Assembly (NCBI GenBank): GCA_035601575.1
Contig: DATNNZ010000288.1
Location: 1 to 64,000 of the forward strand
Direction: 5' to 3'
DNA length: 64,000 bases
Source of the DNA: DASTDH01 sp035601575
GTDB taxonomy: Bacteria; Verrucomicrobiota; Verrucomicrobiia; Chthoniobacterales; JAFAMB01
Position numbers and translations under genes: made by a program. Below are positions 18,464 through 27,250 of this stretch, piece after piece. How positions within the stretch are numbered: the first letter of the stretch is position 1; every line of letters starts with the position of its first letter. The notes under the pieces are model-generated. The model saw only the letters and a program-made list of their open reading frames with translations, did no database searches and had not been told where the DNA came from.

Positions 18464-19696
18464 CTAGTCGGTCGATTGACCTCCAGTGCCTACGGTCGGT
18501 TCCGCTGACTCGTTCGCCGCATCGTTGCGATCGCTCAGGAGCCGGGTCCGCTTCTCGCCATACGGGAGGTGGATTGTCACCCTCACTCCCTTTCCTTGGT
18601 TACTCTCAATTTCAATCTCGCCTCCATGTTCTCGAACGATTCTCCGTACAATAAGCAGACCCAAACCACTGCCGGAAGATTTGGTGGTGAAGTAAGGTCG
18701 AAAGAGCTTGCTCATATCTTCGGCCGAAAGCCCTCCGCCGGTATCGGTGAACGCAATCGACACAAAATTATCGTCGCGCCAGGAGCGAATGTGAAGAATT
18801 CCTCCGGTCCTCATCGCCTCGAAAGCGTTCTTGATGACATTGTAGAACGCCTGTTTCATTTGATCTCGGTCAACCTCTACTCGCGGCAACCCGGCGGCCA
18901 GATCGGTTTCGACCAAGATATCGCGATCCTCGATTTCCCTTCGCAAGAAAGCCACGGACTCCTCTATGATTTCGTTCAGGTCATGTGGCTCAAACGAAGG
19001 TCGGCTGGGCCGAATCGCTTGCAAGAATTGATGAATGATCGAATCAAGACGCTGGATTTCAGTGCGCGCGACTTCCAAAAGTTCCTCGATCGAATCCCGA
19101 ACCGGAGCCGCCACCCGTCTAATCTTCCGCTCGATTAACTGTAAATGTATATTCAGAGAGTTAAGCGGATTGCCAATCTCATGAGCGACACCAGCCGCCA
19201 GCATGGTTAACGCGGAAAGCTTTTCGCTTTCAATAGTCCGCTCAGTGGTTCGTCGATCCTCGGTGATATCGCGGAGAATGACAGCGAAGGCGACCAGGTC
19301 TTGCACCATTGCAGCCGATTCAGGAACAGCTTTATCTAAATGCAAAGGAGCAACATAGAAGTTGAGAAATCGATGCTGCGGATAGAACAACTCGATGTCG
19401 CGGCTTACGGTGCCCTCGCTCGAGCGCAGGGAAGTCCAACTCAAGCCACGCAGGAAATCATCGATCGGTTTGCCCCGAGTTTCCTCGGGTTCCACGCCAA
19501 ATAGATGGCCGGCAGCAGCATTGAAGAATTGAATTTTGCCTTGCACATCGGTAACAATGACTCCCTCCTGGAGGGCATCAAAGATCCGCTCAAGAAAACC
19601 CTTCTCCTGAGCCAATCGGATAAGGTAGTTCTGTACTTCCTCCGGTTGAACCCGCCGAATCCGCTCGATCAGTTTGTCCAAAAAACCTGACTTCAT
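18464..19696 (-). CDS. PAS-domain sensor histidine kinase, NtrB-like
   Basis: The 410-residue cytosolic kinase has a PAS domain (about 35-150; 'ALQEGVIVTDVQGKIQFFNAA'-type opening, 'ILRDITEDRR' close), a HisKA domain with H172 in 'GVAHEIGNPLNS', and an HATPase_c domain with N-box N290 ('NVIKNAFEAM'), G1 'DTGGGLS' and G2 'SGSGLGLLIV'. It lacks membrane segments. The 'HEIGNPLNSL' H-box is the type that pairs with NtrC-family regulators such as the one at 16090-17460. Its ATG overlaps the TAA of the upstream LolA-like gene (TAATG), so sensor and LolA-like protein are co-translated. Confidence 0.93.
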   Translation of the reverse strand: MKSGFLDKLIERIRRVQPEEVQNYLIRLAQEKGFLERIFDALQEGVIVTDVQGKIQFFNAAAGHLFGVEPEETRGKPIDDFLRGLSWTSLRSSEGTVSRDIELFYPQHRFLNFYVAPLHLDKAVPESAAMVQDLVAFAVILRDITEDRRTTERTIESEKLSALTMLAAGVAHEIGNPLNSLNIHLQLIERKIRRVAAPVRDSIEELLEVARTEIQRLDSIIHQFLQAIRPSRPSFEPHDLNEIIEESVAFLRREIEDRDILVETDLAAGLPRVEVDRDQMKQAFYNVIKNAFEAMRTGGILHIRSWRDDNFVSIAFTDTGGGLSAEDMSKLFRPYFTTKSSGSGLGLLIVRRIVREHGGEIEIESNQGKGVRVTIHLPYGEKRTRLLSDRNDAANESAEPTVGTGGQSTD

Positions 19697-20460
19697 TAGA
19701 ACAAATTCAGACTCGATAATTTCTCCAGCGCACCTTTATAGACATTGGGTGGAAGGGTAATGGCCTCGGCAGCAATCGATTCCTCGGGGAGCCACGTTTC
19801 CGCGGGAAGCGACGGCAAAAACCGGGTCGATGCTACCTCCAATTCACCAGAAAATGCGCTGCTCTTCGCTCGGATATTCTCTACCTGATAATCGCTTTGC
19901 CGGACCAGGGCGTCCACTACGAACATCTCTTTTAGGCTCTTCATCAATTGCGGATCGATCCGAAACTCCAAATTCCAGGCCGGCTGATTGGTTCGATCCC
20001 TAGTCGATTCGTAACGGAGAATCTGAAATAAAGCGGGCAGAAGGACGATCTGTTGATCTCGAATTGGCAGGCGGAAGTCGGGGATCGTTTGCCCCGATCC
20101 GGTCGACCCAGCAGCTCCCAATTGTTCGCCCAAATTTTTTGGATAGACCCACACGCTTTGACCGTTTCGGCACAATATCACTCTTTCGTCTGGATCACTG
20201 GTTTCGATGCGCAGCTTATCCGGAAACTGAAAGCTAATTCGCATCCGACGATTCATTAAGAGCGGCGTGATTTTAGACGCCTGGCGAATTGTCACCTCAG
20301 CGACCATCGCCTTGTTAACGGACTTAGAATAGAAAAGCGCTCCGTAAGGTTGCAGCACTTTTGCCAGCACATCATATTTGTTTTGGGCCAGGCAAATCCG
20401 CGGCCCGCACAGAAAAAACGTCATAGCGATGAAGCTCCCCCATTCAGAAATCCGTGGCAT
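19696..20460 (-). CDS. LolA-like outer-membrane lipoprotein-sorting protein
   Basis: The 254-residue protein has an N-terminal signal peptide ending near CLAQN (about residue 25) and the LolA-like pattern: a 'RMRISFQFPDKLRIE' strand pair, 'VILCRNGQSVWVYPK', and later antiparallel strands. LolA-fold proteins carry lipoproteins or lipids across the periplasm. It resembles the divergent LolA-like group more than true LolA. Co-translation with a histidine kinase suggests that the two-component system monitors envelope state, which is inference. Confidence 0.7.
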   Translation of the reverse strand: MPRISEWGSFIAMTFFLCGPRICLAQNKYDVLAKVLQPYGALFYSKSVNKAMVAEVTIRQASKITPLLMNRRMRISFQFPDKLRIETSDPDERVILCRNGQSVWVYPKNLGEQLGAAGSTGSGQTIPDFRLPIRDQQIVLLPALFQILRYESTRDRTNQPAWNLEFRIDPQLMKSLKEMFVVDALVRQSDYQVENIRAKSSAFSGELEVASTRFLPSLPAETWLPEESIAAEAITLPPNVYKGALEKLSSLNLF

Positions 20461-20499
20461 GTAGCTACAGAAGTTCAGAAGTTGAACGAGTACAAGAAG

Positions 20500-20610
20500 T
20501 ACCCAGTTACGAATGTGGAATGTGAGACCCGAGTATTCGATTGGGCAACGCCGATTTAGAAATGGTCCAGGTCTAATCTACAATCCGTATTCCGGATTTC
20601 ATAAAACCGT
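20500..20610. repeat. 7-bp-periodic intergenic DNA
   Basis: Two copies of GAATGTG near 20510-20525 and AATCCGT-ATTCCGG-ATTTCAT near 20581-20602 repeat with a 7-bp period. The stretch separates the divergent LolA-like and TolQ genes and must also hold their promoters, which I cannot place. Confidence 0.5.
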
Positions 20611-20667
20611 TTGGCTCTTTTGGTATTTCCCGGTATCCTTGGCCGAAACATTGCTTAAGGAGCTGTG

Positions 20668-21429
20668 TTGGCGCCAATCTTGTTGCTTGCTGCCCCGTCT
20701 GGTGGGCTAATTTACGCTTTCACGAACGCGACTTTCGAAGGAAAACTTGTCCTTCTCGCGCTCTTCGTCGCCTCGATCTTCAGCTGGTCTGTGATGGTGA
20801 CCAAAATGCGGGTTGTTCGCCTCTCTCGAAAAAAGAACGAACAGTTTCTTCAACGATTCCGTTCCGAGCGGCAGCCTCTGCGAATTTACGAGTCCAAAGT
20901 TCGATTTGATGGCTCTCCACTTTATGCAATTTATCGGGCTGGATGTCGCGAACTCACCTTTCATCTGATGGGAGCAAGTGAAGTGGATGATACTTTCTGG
21001 GCGCGACTGGAAATCGCAGAACGTATCACGCCGGCCCAAATGCGCGTCGTAACGACGGCAATGGAACGCGCGGTTGGCGAATCTGCGCTCCGGCTGGAAG
21101 CACAAATGATCCTGTTGGCCACGGCAGTAAGCGGCGCTCCTTTTTTGGGTTTGCTCGGAACCGTCTGGGGCGTCATGGATACCTTTTCCGGCGTCGCGAT
21201 TGCCGGTTCGGCAAACTTGGCCGCAATGGCTCCAGGGGTGTCTGGTGCGTTGATCACCACGGTCACCGGTTTGCTCGTCGCCATTCCTGCAATGTTTGGT
21301 TACAATTTCCTCGTCACCAGCATTCGCACACTCATTGTGCAAAACGATAATTTCGCCGCAGAACTTGCCTCCGAGTTTGAACATAAATATGTCAACCACG
21401 GAGTTCGACCCGCCCTGGTGACGAAATAG
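20668..21429 (+). CDS. MotA/TolQ/ExbB proton channel family protein
   Basis: About 253 residues with three membrane helices: one near the N-terminus (about 15-40) and two in the C-terminal half, with 'SGAPFLGLLGTVWGVMDTF' and 'GALITTVTGLLVAIPAMFGYN', the TolQ/ExbB signature. With the following TolR-like protein it forms the inner-membrane stator that uses proton flow to energise the outer membrane. The start chosen is TTG at 20668, because AAGGAG at 20657-20662 is five bases away; the GTG at 20665 is only two bases from it. First gene of a tolQ-tolR-tonB/tolA-like operon. Confidence 0.9.
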   Translation: MAPILLLAAPSGGLIYAFTNATFEGKLVLLALFVASIFSWSVMVTKMRVVRLSRKKNEQFLQRFRSERQPLRIYESKVRFDGSPLYAIYRAGCRELTFHLMGASEVDDTFWARLEIAERITPAQMRVVTTAMERAVGESALRLEAQMILLATAVSGAPFLGLLGTVWGVMDTFSGVAIAGSANLAAMAPGVSGALITTVTGLLVAIPAMFGYNFLVTSIRTLIVQNDNFAAELASEFEHKYVNHGVRPALVTK

Positions 21430-21440
21430 AATCCACCGCG

Positions 21441-21860
21441 ATGCGACGTTTTTCAGATCGCCCAACATTGCACACGCTCACCGAGATCAACATCACACCG
21501 TTGCTCGATCTCGCATTCGTTCTGCTGATTATTTTTATCATCACGACACCGCTGATGGAAAAGAGCGTCAATCTTGAGGTTCCGACCAGTGGAGAAGCGA
21601 ATCAATCCGTCGACTCTTCCACGATGCAGACCATCGGCATTGACCGAGAAAACGTGATCACGTTGAACGATGAAATCGTGGATCTCTCGACGTTGGAGAG
21701 CCGGCTTATTTCCCTGCACGAAGAAAAGCCGGAAGCGCCGGTCATCGTTCGACCAGACAAATCCCTCACTGTACAGCAACTGGTGAGCGTCATGGATGTA
21801 CTGCAGAGGGCGAAGATCTCCAAAGTGGGAGTCGCGACTCGCTCCGAGCAATCCGAATGA
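21441..21860 (+). CDS. ExbD/TolR family protein
   Basis: The 139-residue protein has a short cytoplasmic N-terminus, one membrane helix with the proton-pathway Asp in 'INITPLLDLAFVLLIIFII', and a periplasmic domain ending with the 'VIVRPDKSLTVQQLVSVMDVLQRAKISKVGVAT'-type fold (quoted only in part here: PDKSLTVQQLVSVMDVL). It is the partner of the TolQ-like protein upstream. Its 3' end overlaps the next start by four bases (ATGA), indicating coupling. Confidence 0.92.
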   Translation: MRRFSDRPTLHTLTEINITPLLDLAFVLLIIFIITTPLMEKSVNLEVPTSGEANQSVDSSTMQTIGIDRENVITLNDEIVDLSTLESRLISLHEEKPEAPVIVRPDKSLTVQQLVSVMDVLQRAKISKVGVATRSEQSE

Positions 21861-22882
21861 CGGTGAACGATGACCATCGACCGACCGAAACCGGCGGGTT
21901 CCGCCTCAACTTTGCTCTCATCGCCGCGCTTCATTTGCTCGTGTTAGGGGCGGTGCTGCTCCTCGCGTTCTTTCCCAGCCGCAAAAAGGACGAGAACGTG
22001 GTCTGGATGAACCCAGGATCGTTCGCCTCCGGTAGCCCAATGAGTGATGGAATGGACGGGGGCGCTCAGCCCGATACCGCCGCCGGTCAGAAGGAGAATT
22101 TGCCTCCAGAACCGGAGCCAACTCTTTCTCCACCGCCATCAATTGCCCCGACTCCGCCACCGACTCCGCCCGAGATCCCGAAGGATACGCCCACTCCGAA
22201 ACCGTCGGTTCAGGTCACGCCCACTCCTCCACCAAACTTGGTTACTCCGAAACCCACGCCATCGCCGAAACCAAGTCCCTCCGCTACACCGAAACCGAGC
22301 CCGAAACCAAGCCTGAAGCCGACTCCGAAGTCGACTCCCAAGCCAACTCCTAAGGCAAGCGCCAAACCAGCAGCAAAGCCGACTCCGGAAGAAAGCAGTA
22401 CGCCGAAGTCCAGGTCAGGCGAAAGTCTGGCGCACAAGTCGCCCTCCAAGAAAGAGGAGGAAAAGACGGCTAAAAACGTGCCTTCGCCCGCCGCCCACAA
22501 ATCCGAGAACGGAGGCGGCTCTTCCGATAAACCGCCCAAGAATAACTCATCGAACGGCGGGAACGGAAATGGTACCGGGTCCGCTCCTGGGAACGGCGAT
22601 GCGGGTTTCGGGCCATACGCTGAAATCATCAAGAACCGGTTCGATGGGGCCTGGAATCAGCCTCATGGCCAGATTCCAGCCGACAGCGCGCTCGTGGTGA
22701 CCGTTCATCTGAAAATTGAACCTGATGGTACAGTCACCGAATTTTCGATTGTGGAAGGATCGGGCAACTCGGTGGTGGATGAGACCGTCAAGGAGGCGGG
22801 ACACAAGATCACACGGCTACCACCGCCCCCCGGTGGGAGCGGGTTTTCTCCAACCATCCGATTTGAACTTCGGAGTGACTAA
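21857..22882 (+). CDS. TonB/TolA-like energy-transducing protein
   Basis: The 341-residue protein has an N-terminal membrane anchor (about 18-38), a long Pro/Thr/Lys-rich region with TPKP and SPKP repeats (about 75-190), a Gly/Asn/Ser-rich linker, and a C-terminal TonB/TolA-type domain ('YAEIIKNRFDGAWNQP' then 'VHLKIEPDGTVTEFSIVEGSG'). The extended linker would span the periplasm. Position directly after TolQ and TolR homologues fits a Tol-Pal or TonB complex. The last domain looks closer to the TolA/TonB_2 group, and no Pal or TolB gene follows, so the exact system is undecided. Confidence 0.85.
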   Translation: MTVNDDHRPTETGGFRLNFALIAALHLLVLGAVLLLAFFPSRKKDENVVWMNPGSFASGSPMSDGMDGGAQPDTAAGQKENLPPEPEPTLSPPPSIAPTPPPTPPEIPKDTPTPKPSVQVTPTPPPNLVTPKPTPSPKPSPSATPKPSPKPSLKPTPKSTPKPTPKASAKPAAKPTPEESSTPKSRSGESLAHKSPSKKEEEKTAKNVPSPAAHKSENGGGSSDKPPKNNSSNGGNGNGTGSAPGNGDAGFGPYAEIIKNRFDGAWNQPHGQIPADSALVVTVHLKIEPDGTVTEFSIVEGSGNSVVDETVKEAGHKITRLPPPPGGSGFSPTIRFELRSD

Positions 22883-22990
22883 AATTTTTTGGGCATTTTC
22901 CAGTAATCGGGCGCGTCTATTGCTGGGATCGAGGGCTCCCATTACGTTTGCTTCTTTCGGTCGCATTTGATTAGTTAACGCCACTAAACC

Positions 22991-25900
22991 ATGCCCGAGG
23001 CCGAGAACTATCAGCACTATCAGGTACTCCGGCGCGAAGATGGCTCGCTCTGGGAGCTGGGTCGGGGAGCAATGGGCATCACTTACAAGGCTTTTGATAC
23101 CAATCTTCGGTGCACCGTCGCGCTCAAGGTTATTAACAATACTTACCTCGATAGCGAGATCGCCCGTCAGCGGTTCCTGCGCGAAGCCCGGGCGGCCGCA
23201 GCCTTGCGACACCAGAACGTCGCTTCGGTATTCCACCTTGGGTCAGACCATGACAGTTACTTCTACGCGATGGAATACATCGACGGCCAAACCGTCGATG
23301 CGTACATGGCTGCCAAAGGGAAAATGGAGCCAGTCGAAGCGCTTCGAATTTGCCTGCAGGTGACTCGTGCTCTGGCAGCAGCCGCCCGGCAGCAACTGGT
23401 GCATCGTGATTTGAAACCGGCGAACCTGATGCTGGTTGACGAAGACGGGGAAAAAATCGTTAAAGTGATCGATTTCGGGTTAGCCAAGACGGCGAAGCGA
23501 GAGGGCGAAGATTCGGGTACGCTCACGATCGCTGGCGGCTTTGTCGGTACACCCCATTTCGCCAGCCCCGAACAGTTAGAGGAACGAGACATCGACATTC
23601 GCTCTGATATTTATTCGCTTGGAGCGACGCTCTATTACATGTTGACCGGCCGGCCCCCATACTCCGGCTCGGTGGCTCAGATCATGAGCCAGCATCTTTA
23701 CAAACCAATCCCGATCGAGCCACTCGCTGATATTCCGTCCGGTGTCACTGGGCTGATCGAAAAGATGATGCAGAAGGATCGAGAAAAGCGTCCGCAAACG
23801 CCGGCGGAACTGCGTCGAGAGATTGCCGGTTGCCTGGAGCAACTTCAAGGGGCGAGTAGCACAACGATGCAGATCGAAGCAGAGGCCGCGGTTGCTTCCC
23901 CGGTTCCAGCGCCGCCGGAGAAGACACCTAGCGCCGAAGAAACGATACCGGATGAACCTTTGACCCGAGAATCTGTTCTAGGTCGGCGATACCAACTCAT
24001 CCGTGAGTTGGAAGAAGTTCCCCAAGGTCGCCAATTTTTGGCTTATGATCTGCGCCAGAGCCGCCAAGTAACCCTCTTGATCTTTAGCGTTGCGTTCTTA
24101 GCGGACGCAGTGCGGTTCACTTCGATGGAAGAAGAAGTAAACCGACTTCAGGTTGGCAATCACACTGGGTTACGACAGGTCTATTCTCTCGAAAGCACAG
24201 CCCATCATTCTTTTCTGGTTCAGGAATGGGTCGTCGGCCCAAGCTTGCTGGAGATCCTGCGGGCAAGACGCGCGTTGACGGCGCCGGAGGTAATCAAGTT
24301 GCTTGACCACCTGGCGCCATTAGCCGATCACGCGACGCAAAAGAACCTCCAAACCGTGGATTTCACGTTGAGTGGGGTTCAATTGACCTATCCGGGCCTG
24401 ATCCAAGCGGCTATTTCGACGCAACTTTTGCAAAAGCCGCTCTTCGGATGGCCGGGATTAGTCGTCAAAGTCGCTGCGCTCGATTTTTCATCATCGGGGC
24501 CGGGCGCTGAACAGGCGACTTGGGCTGGCTCGGCAACTTTGATTCAAGGGGCCGGCGCGGGAAATGGCCCACGTGGAAGTCACCTGCGACTCCTAGGCCT
24601 CCTGGCATACGAACTCCTGGGCGGACAACGCGCCGTGGTCGAAACCAGCGGCCGGATTAGCCCAGTCGCGAGTCTGACCGAAGGCGGCAACGTTGTCCTT
24701 CGCCGAGGTATCACCGATGATTATCCGGGAGCAACAGCGATGTTAGCTGAGTTCCGGGAGATAGTTGGCGGTGCAGAACCGACGGTCGCTCCGGTCGAGC
24801 CCCTCCTAAGAGAGTCTCTGCACGATCCGGAGCCAGAATTGCTGCCCGACCCGATCGTTAGTCAAAGCACGACGCCGGAAACCGTTCATGGCGCTGCGGA
24901 CAGGATCGAAGTTTCCACGCCCGCACCCGCTCCAGCTGATCTGATTGCTGCAAATCAAACGAACGTTCCACCGCCATTGCCCCCGGTCGATTCCCGATCA
25001 GGTGAAACTGCCGTTCCCGACGTTCCTGGTCCTGCTACGCCCCGTCCTCACGTGTCGAAGACTGGAATCTTTTTGGTTACAGCGCTCGCGCTAATCCTGA
25101 TCGGAATTCTCGCGCTGGGCGGCATTTTGGTCTGGCGCTTTGCTTCGCAGAGCGGAACGAATTCGCAACCTACTCCGTTCGGCCAAATTGCGCCCAAACC
25201 GACAAGTACGACGTTAAGGACTCCTTCACCCAACCCGACCAGCACGACGCTCACAACTCCTTCGTCGAATCCGACCGCCACTGCCGTCGCAACCCCGACG
25301 CCCGCAATTGTCGAAAATACGCCCACTCCGATTGCAACGCCCTCTGCGACTCCGGTGGAAACTCGGGAGGCAGCTTTACAGCGGCAACTCGATTCGACGG
25401 CGGAACTCATTAAGAACGGAGATTGGTATTCCGGGATCAAACAATACATTCAACTTTCCAACCAATATTCAGGTTCGAGCGTCCCTCGAGAGAAACTCGA
25501 GAATCTGGTCGCAGAGGTGCGATCGAGCAAAAAGATTGGCAGCGCGAATGTTCAAGAGTACCAGTCTGACCTGGAACAGGCGGCAGATCTGGGCAGCGTC
25601 CAAGCGATGTTGCTGCTCGGAGAGAGCACCCGTCAGACCGATCAAGAGTACGCGCTCCGTTGGTTTGAGGCCGCGGCAGCCAAAGGCAACGACCACGCCA
25701 AGGTTCAGGTCGGACTAGTGTTATCGAATCGGCGTGGAGACGGCGACGCGGCCCGCGCGTTTGAATATTTCAAGTCGGCAGCGGACAACGGAAATAGTGA
25801 AGGGAAGTTCACCGCCGGCGAATGTTACTATCTCGGGAAAGGAACCAATGTCGATGTTGCCAAGGCGCTCGAGCTCTTACAGGAAGCTGCAGCGATGCAT

Positions 25901-26263
25901 GAACCTCGAGCGATGGATCTGCTCGGCACACATTTTCGACGGGCGAAAGATTATCAAAAGGCCAAAGCTTATTTCGAGGAGGCGACGCAACTCGGGTTCG
26001 TTCGATCTATGGTGAACCTTGGCGTATTGTATCTGCAAGGAGAAGGAGTGACTCAGAACTACCAAACCGCAGCGACTCTGTTCAAGAAAGGGGCCGAACG
26101 CTCCGACAGTTACGGCATGTTTTTCTATGCTGAATGCCTGTCTGAAGGCAAAGGTGTGCAAAAGGATGCCAGTGGCGCGACCGAATGGGCGAAAAAGGCG
26201 GCCCAAGCCGGCAATCCCATGGCGATTCAATGGTGTAAGGCCAAGAACATCAATTACCAGTAA
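22991..26263 (+). CDS. Ser/Thr kinase with second pseudokinase-like domain, TM helix and Sel1 repeats
   Basis: The 1090-residue protein begins with a Hanks-type kinase (about 12-285): glycine loop 'LGRGAMGITYKA', ALKV lysine near residue 45, HRDLKPAN (about 138) and DFG (161-163), then 'GTPHFASPEQ'. Residues about 325-595 look like a second kinase fold ('LGRRYQLIRELE', 'FLVQEWVVGPSLLEIL') that has lost HRD and DFG. A Pro-rich linker, one membrane helix (about 690-715), a Thr-Pro low-complexity stretch and at least five Sel1-like repeats (about 860-1085; 'A..G...A...LG..Y..G.GV..') follow. Kinase would be cytosolic, Sel1 region periplasmic. It lies about 110 bp after the TonB-like gene. Confidence 0.9.
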   Translation: MPEAENYQHYQVLRREDGSLWELGRGAMGITYKAFDTNLRCTVALKVINNTYLDSEIARQRFLREARAAAALRHQNVASVFHLGSDHDSYFYAMEYIDGQTVDAYMAAKGKMEPVEALRICLQVTRALAAAARQQLVHRDLKPANLMLVDEDGEKIVKVIDFGLAKTAKREGEDSGTLTIAGGFVGTPHFASPEQLEERDIDIRSDIYSLGATLYYMLTGRPPYSGSVAQIMSQHLYKPIPIEPLADIPSGVTGLIEKMMQKDREKRPQTPAELRREIAGCLEQLQGASSTTMQIEAEAAVASPVPAPPEKTPSAEETIPDEPLTRESVLGRRYQLIRELEEVPQGRQFLAYDLRQSRQVTLLIFSVAFLADAVRFTSMEEEVNRLQVGNHTGLRQVYSLESTAHHSFLVQEWVVGPSLLEILRARRALTAPEVIKLLDHLAPLADHATQKNLQTVDFTLSGVQLTYPGLIQAAISTQLLQKPLFGWPGLVVKVAALDFSSSGPGAEQATWAGSATLIQGAGAGNGPRGSHLRLLGLLAYELLGGQRAVVETSGRISPVASLTEGGNVVLRRGITDDYPGATAMLAEFREIVGGAEPTVAPVEPLLRESLHDPEPELLPDPIVSQSTTPETVHGAADRIEVSTPAPAPADLIAANQTNVPPPLPPVDSRSGETAVPDVPGPATPRPHVSKTGIFLVTALALILIGILALGGILVWRFASQSGTNSQPTPFGQIAPKPTSTTLRTPSPNPTSTTLTTPSSNPTATAVATPTPAIVENTPTPIATPSATPVETREAALQRQLDSTAELIKNGDWYSGIKQYIQLSNQYSGSSVPREKLENLVAEVRSSKKIGSANVQEYQSDLEQAADLGSVQAMLLLGESTRQTDQEYALRWFEAAAAKGNDHAKVQVGLVLSNRRGDGDAARAFEYFKSAADNGNSEGKFTAGECYYLGKGTNVDVAKALELLQEAAAMHEPRAMDLLGTHFRRAKDYQKAKAYFEEATQLGFVRSMVNLGVLYLQGEGVTQNYQTAATLFKKGAERSDSYGMFFYAECLSEGKGVQKDASGATEWAKKAAQAGNPMAIQWCKAKNINYQ

Positions 26264-26383
26264 ACGAGTAGCCGGCGCTAGCGGCACGTCAGTCCCTCGG
26301 GAGCTTACTTCCAGCGTTCTCGTGGCTAAATCGTTCTTGACCGTTCGGACCGGCCCATTAATCTCGGGACCCTATCTTCTTAT

Positions 26384-26896
26384 ATGAACGGAAGTCTGAC
26401 TAAGACCGTCGCGATGCTGTTGGTGGTGGGTCTCGCTGTGTCTGGGTGTGAAAATATGTCGCCGGAAACGACCGGTGTTGTCGCGGGTGTGCTCGCTGGA
26501 ACCGCTGCCGGCGGAATCGCCAAGGCGGCAGGTGCCAGCGATTCTACTGCTATAGCCGTGGGCCTGGGCACTGGAGCTGCCGTCGGCGCGATGGCGTATG
26601 TCATTGCGAAGCATCAGGCGACCGAGAGACAGCGGCGGATCGCAGAGGAGCGGGCGCGATTGGCTTACGAAAGAATGTCGGCTGAACGTAAGGCGCAGGT
26701 GAAGAAACACCGCTATATTGCTGTGGCTACCGTTCGGGAACAGGATTCTAAGGGGGCCAAGAGTGTCATGGTCTATGACACGCAGACCGAACAAGTTGTC
26801 GGTAACAATGTCTACGATGTAAAGAGCGCGCCAAAAGACGGTCAGGTATCAAAATTCGATACCTACTCGGCCGAGTACGTTGGAACTGGGGGATAG
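26384..26896 (+). CDS. Glycine-zipper lipoprotein
   Basis: The 170-residue product has a lipoprotein signal with lipobox VSGC (lipidated Cys at residue 22), a Gly/Ala zipper (about 30-70; 'GVVAGVLAGTAAGGIAKAAGA'-type helices), a charged helix (ATERQRRIAEERARLAYER), and a C-terminal domain starting 'HRYIAVATV' with 'SVMVYDT' and 'VVGNNVYDV'. The same C-terminal pattern recurs in the lipoprotein at 33695-34150. Glycine zippers often insert in or line membranes. Function unknown. Confidence 0.8.
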   Translation: MNGSLTKTVAMLLVVGLAVSGCENMSPETTGVVAGVLAGTAAGGIAKAAGASDSTAIAVGLGTGAAVGAMAYVIAKHQATERQRRIAEERARLAYERMSAERKAQVKKHRYIAVATVREQDSKGAKSVMVYDTQTEQVVGNNVYDVKSAPKDGQVSKFDTYSAEYVGTGG

Positions 26897-27250
26897 AGGC
26901 CAGAAGATCGAAGCCAAAAGCTAGAAATGCGGTATATGGAATCCGCGAGCTGGACTCGTCGGGGATATTCGCCATTAGGAATCACAGCTTCGGACAGATC
27001 AGAAGGCCTTTGATGGGTACAGAACACGCCGTCGAGCGAGTGCGAAAATCCGAGTGAACCAACCACGGGGTGGCATGTGGCTCACAGTCCGGTGCTTCAT
27101 TCTGTCGTACACTGACACGGCAATCGCCGGACTGTTTCGCCCAGCCCGGACTAGCGGCTACCGCGTTCCGTATTCTAGCTTCTAGCTTCTATATCCTGGA
27201 TTCCGCATTCGCCTTCTGGCATATCGCGCCAAACTGCGGAGATTGGTGCT
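26897..27250. other. Intergenic region with 7-bp-periodic segments
   Basis: No gene is visible in these 354 bases. Both ends are 7-bp-periodic: AAG-ending units at about 26902-26930, and TTCTAGC, GGATTCC and GCATTCG units at about 27170-27222. The middle part is unremarkable. A promoter for the mutarotase-like gene is expected near the right end but not evident. Confidence 0.5.

Noticed and set aside
20707..21468. Minus-strand ORF of 253 residues
   Set aside because: It is antisense to the well-supported TolQ/ExbB-like gene.
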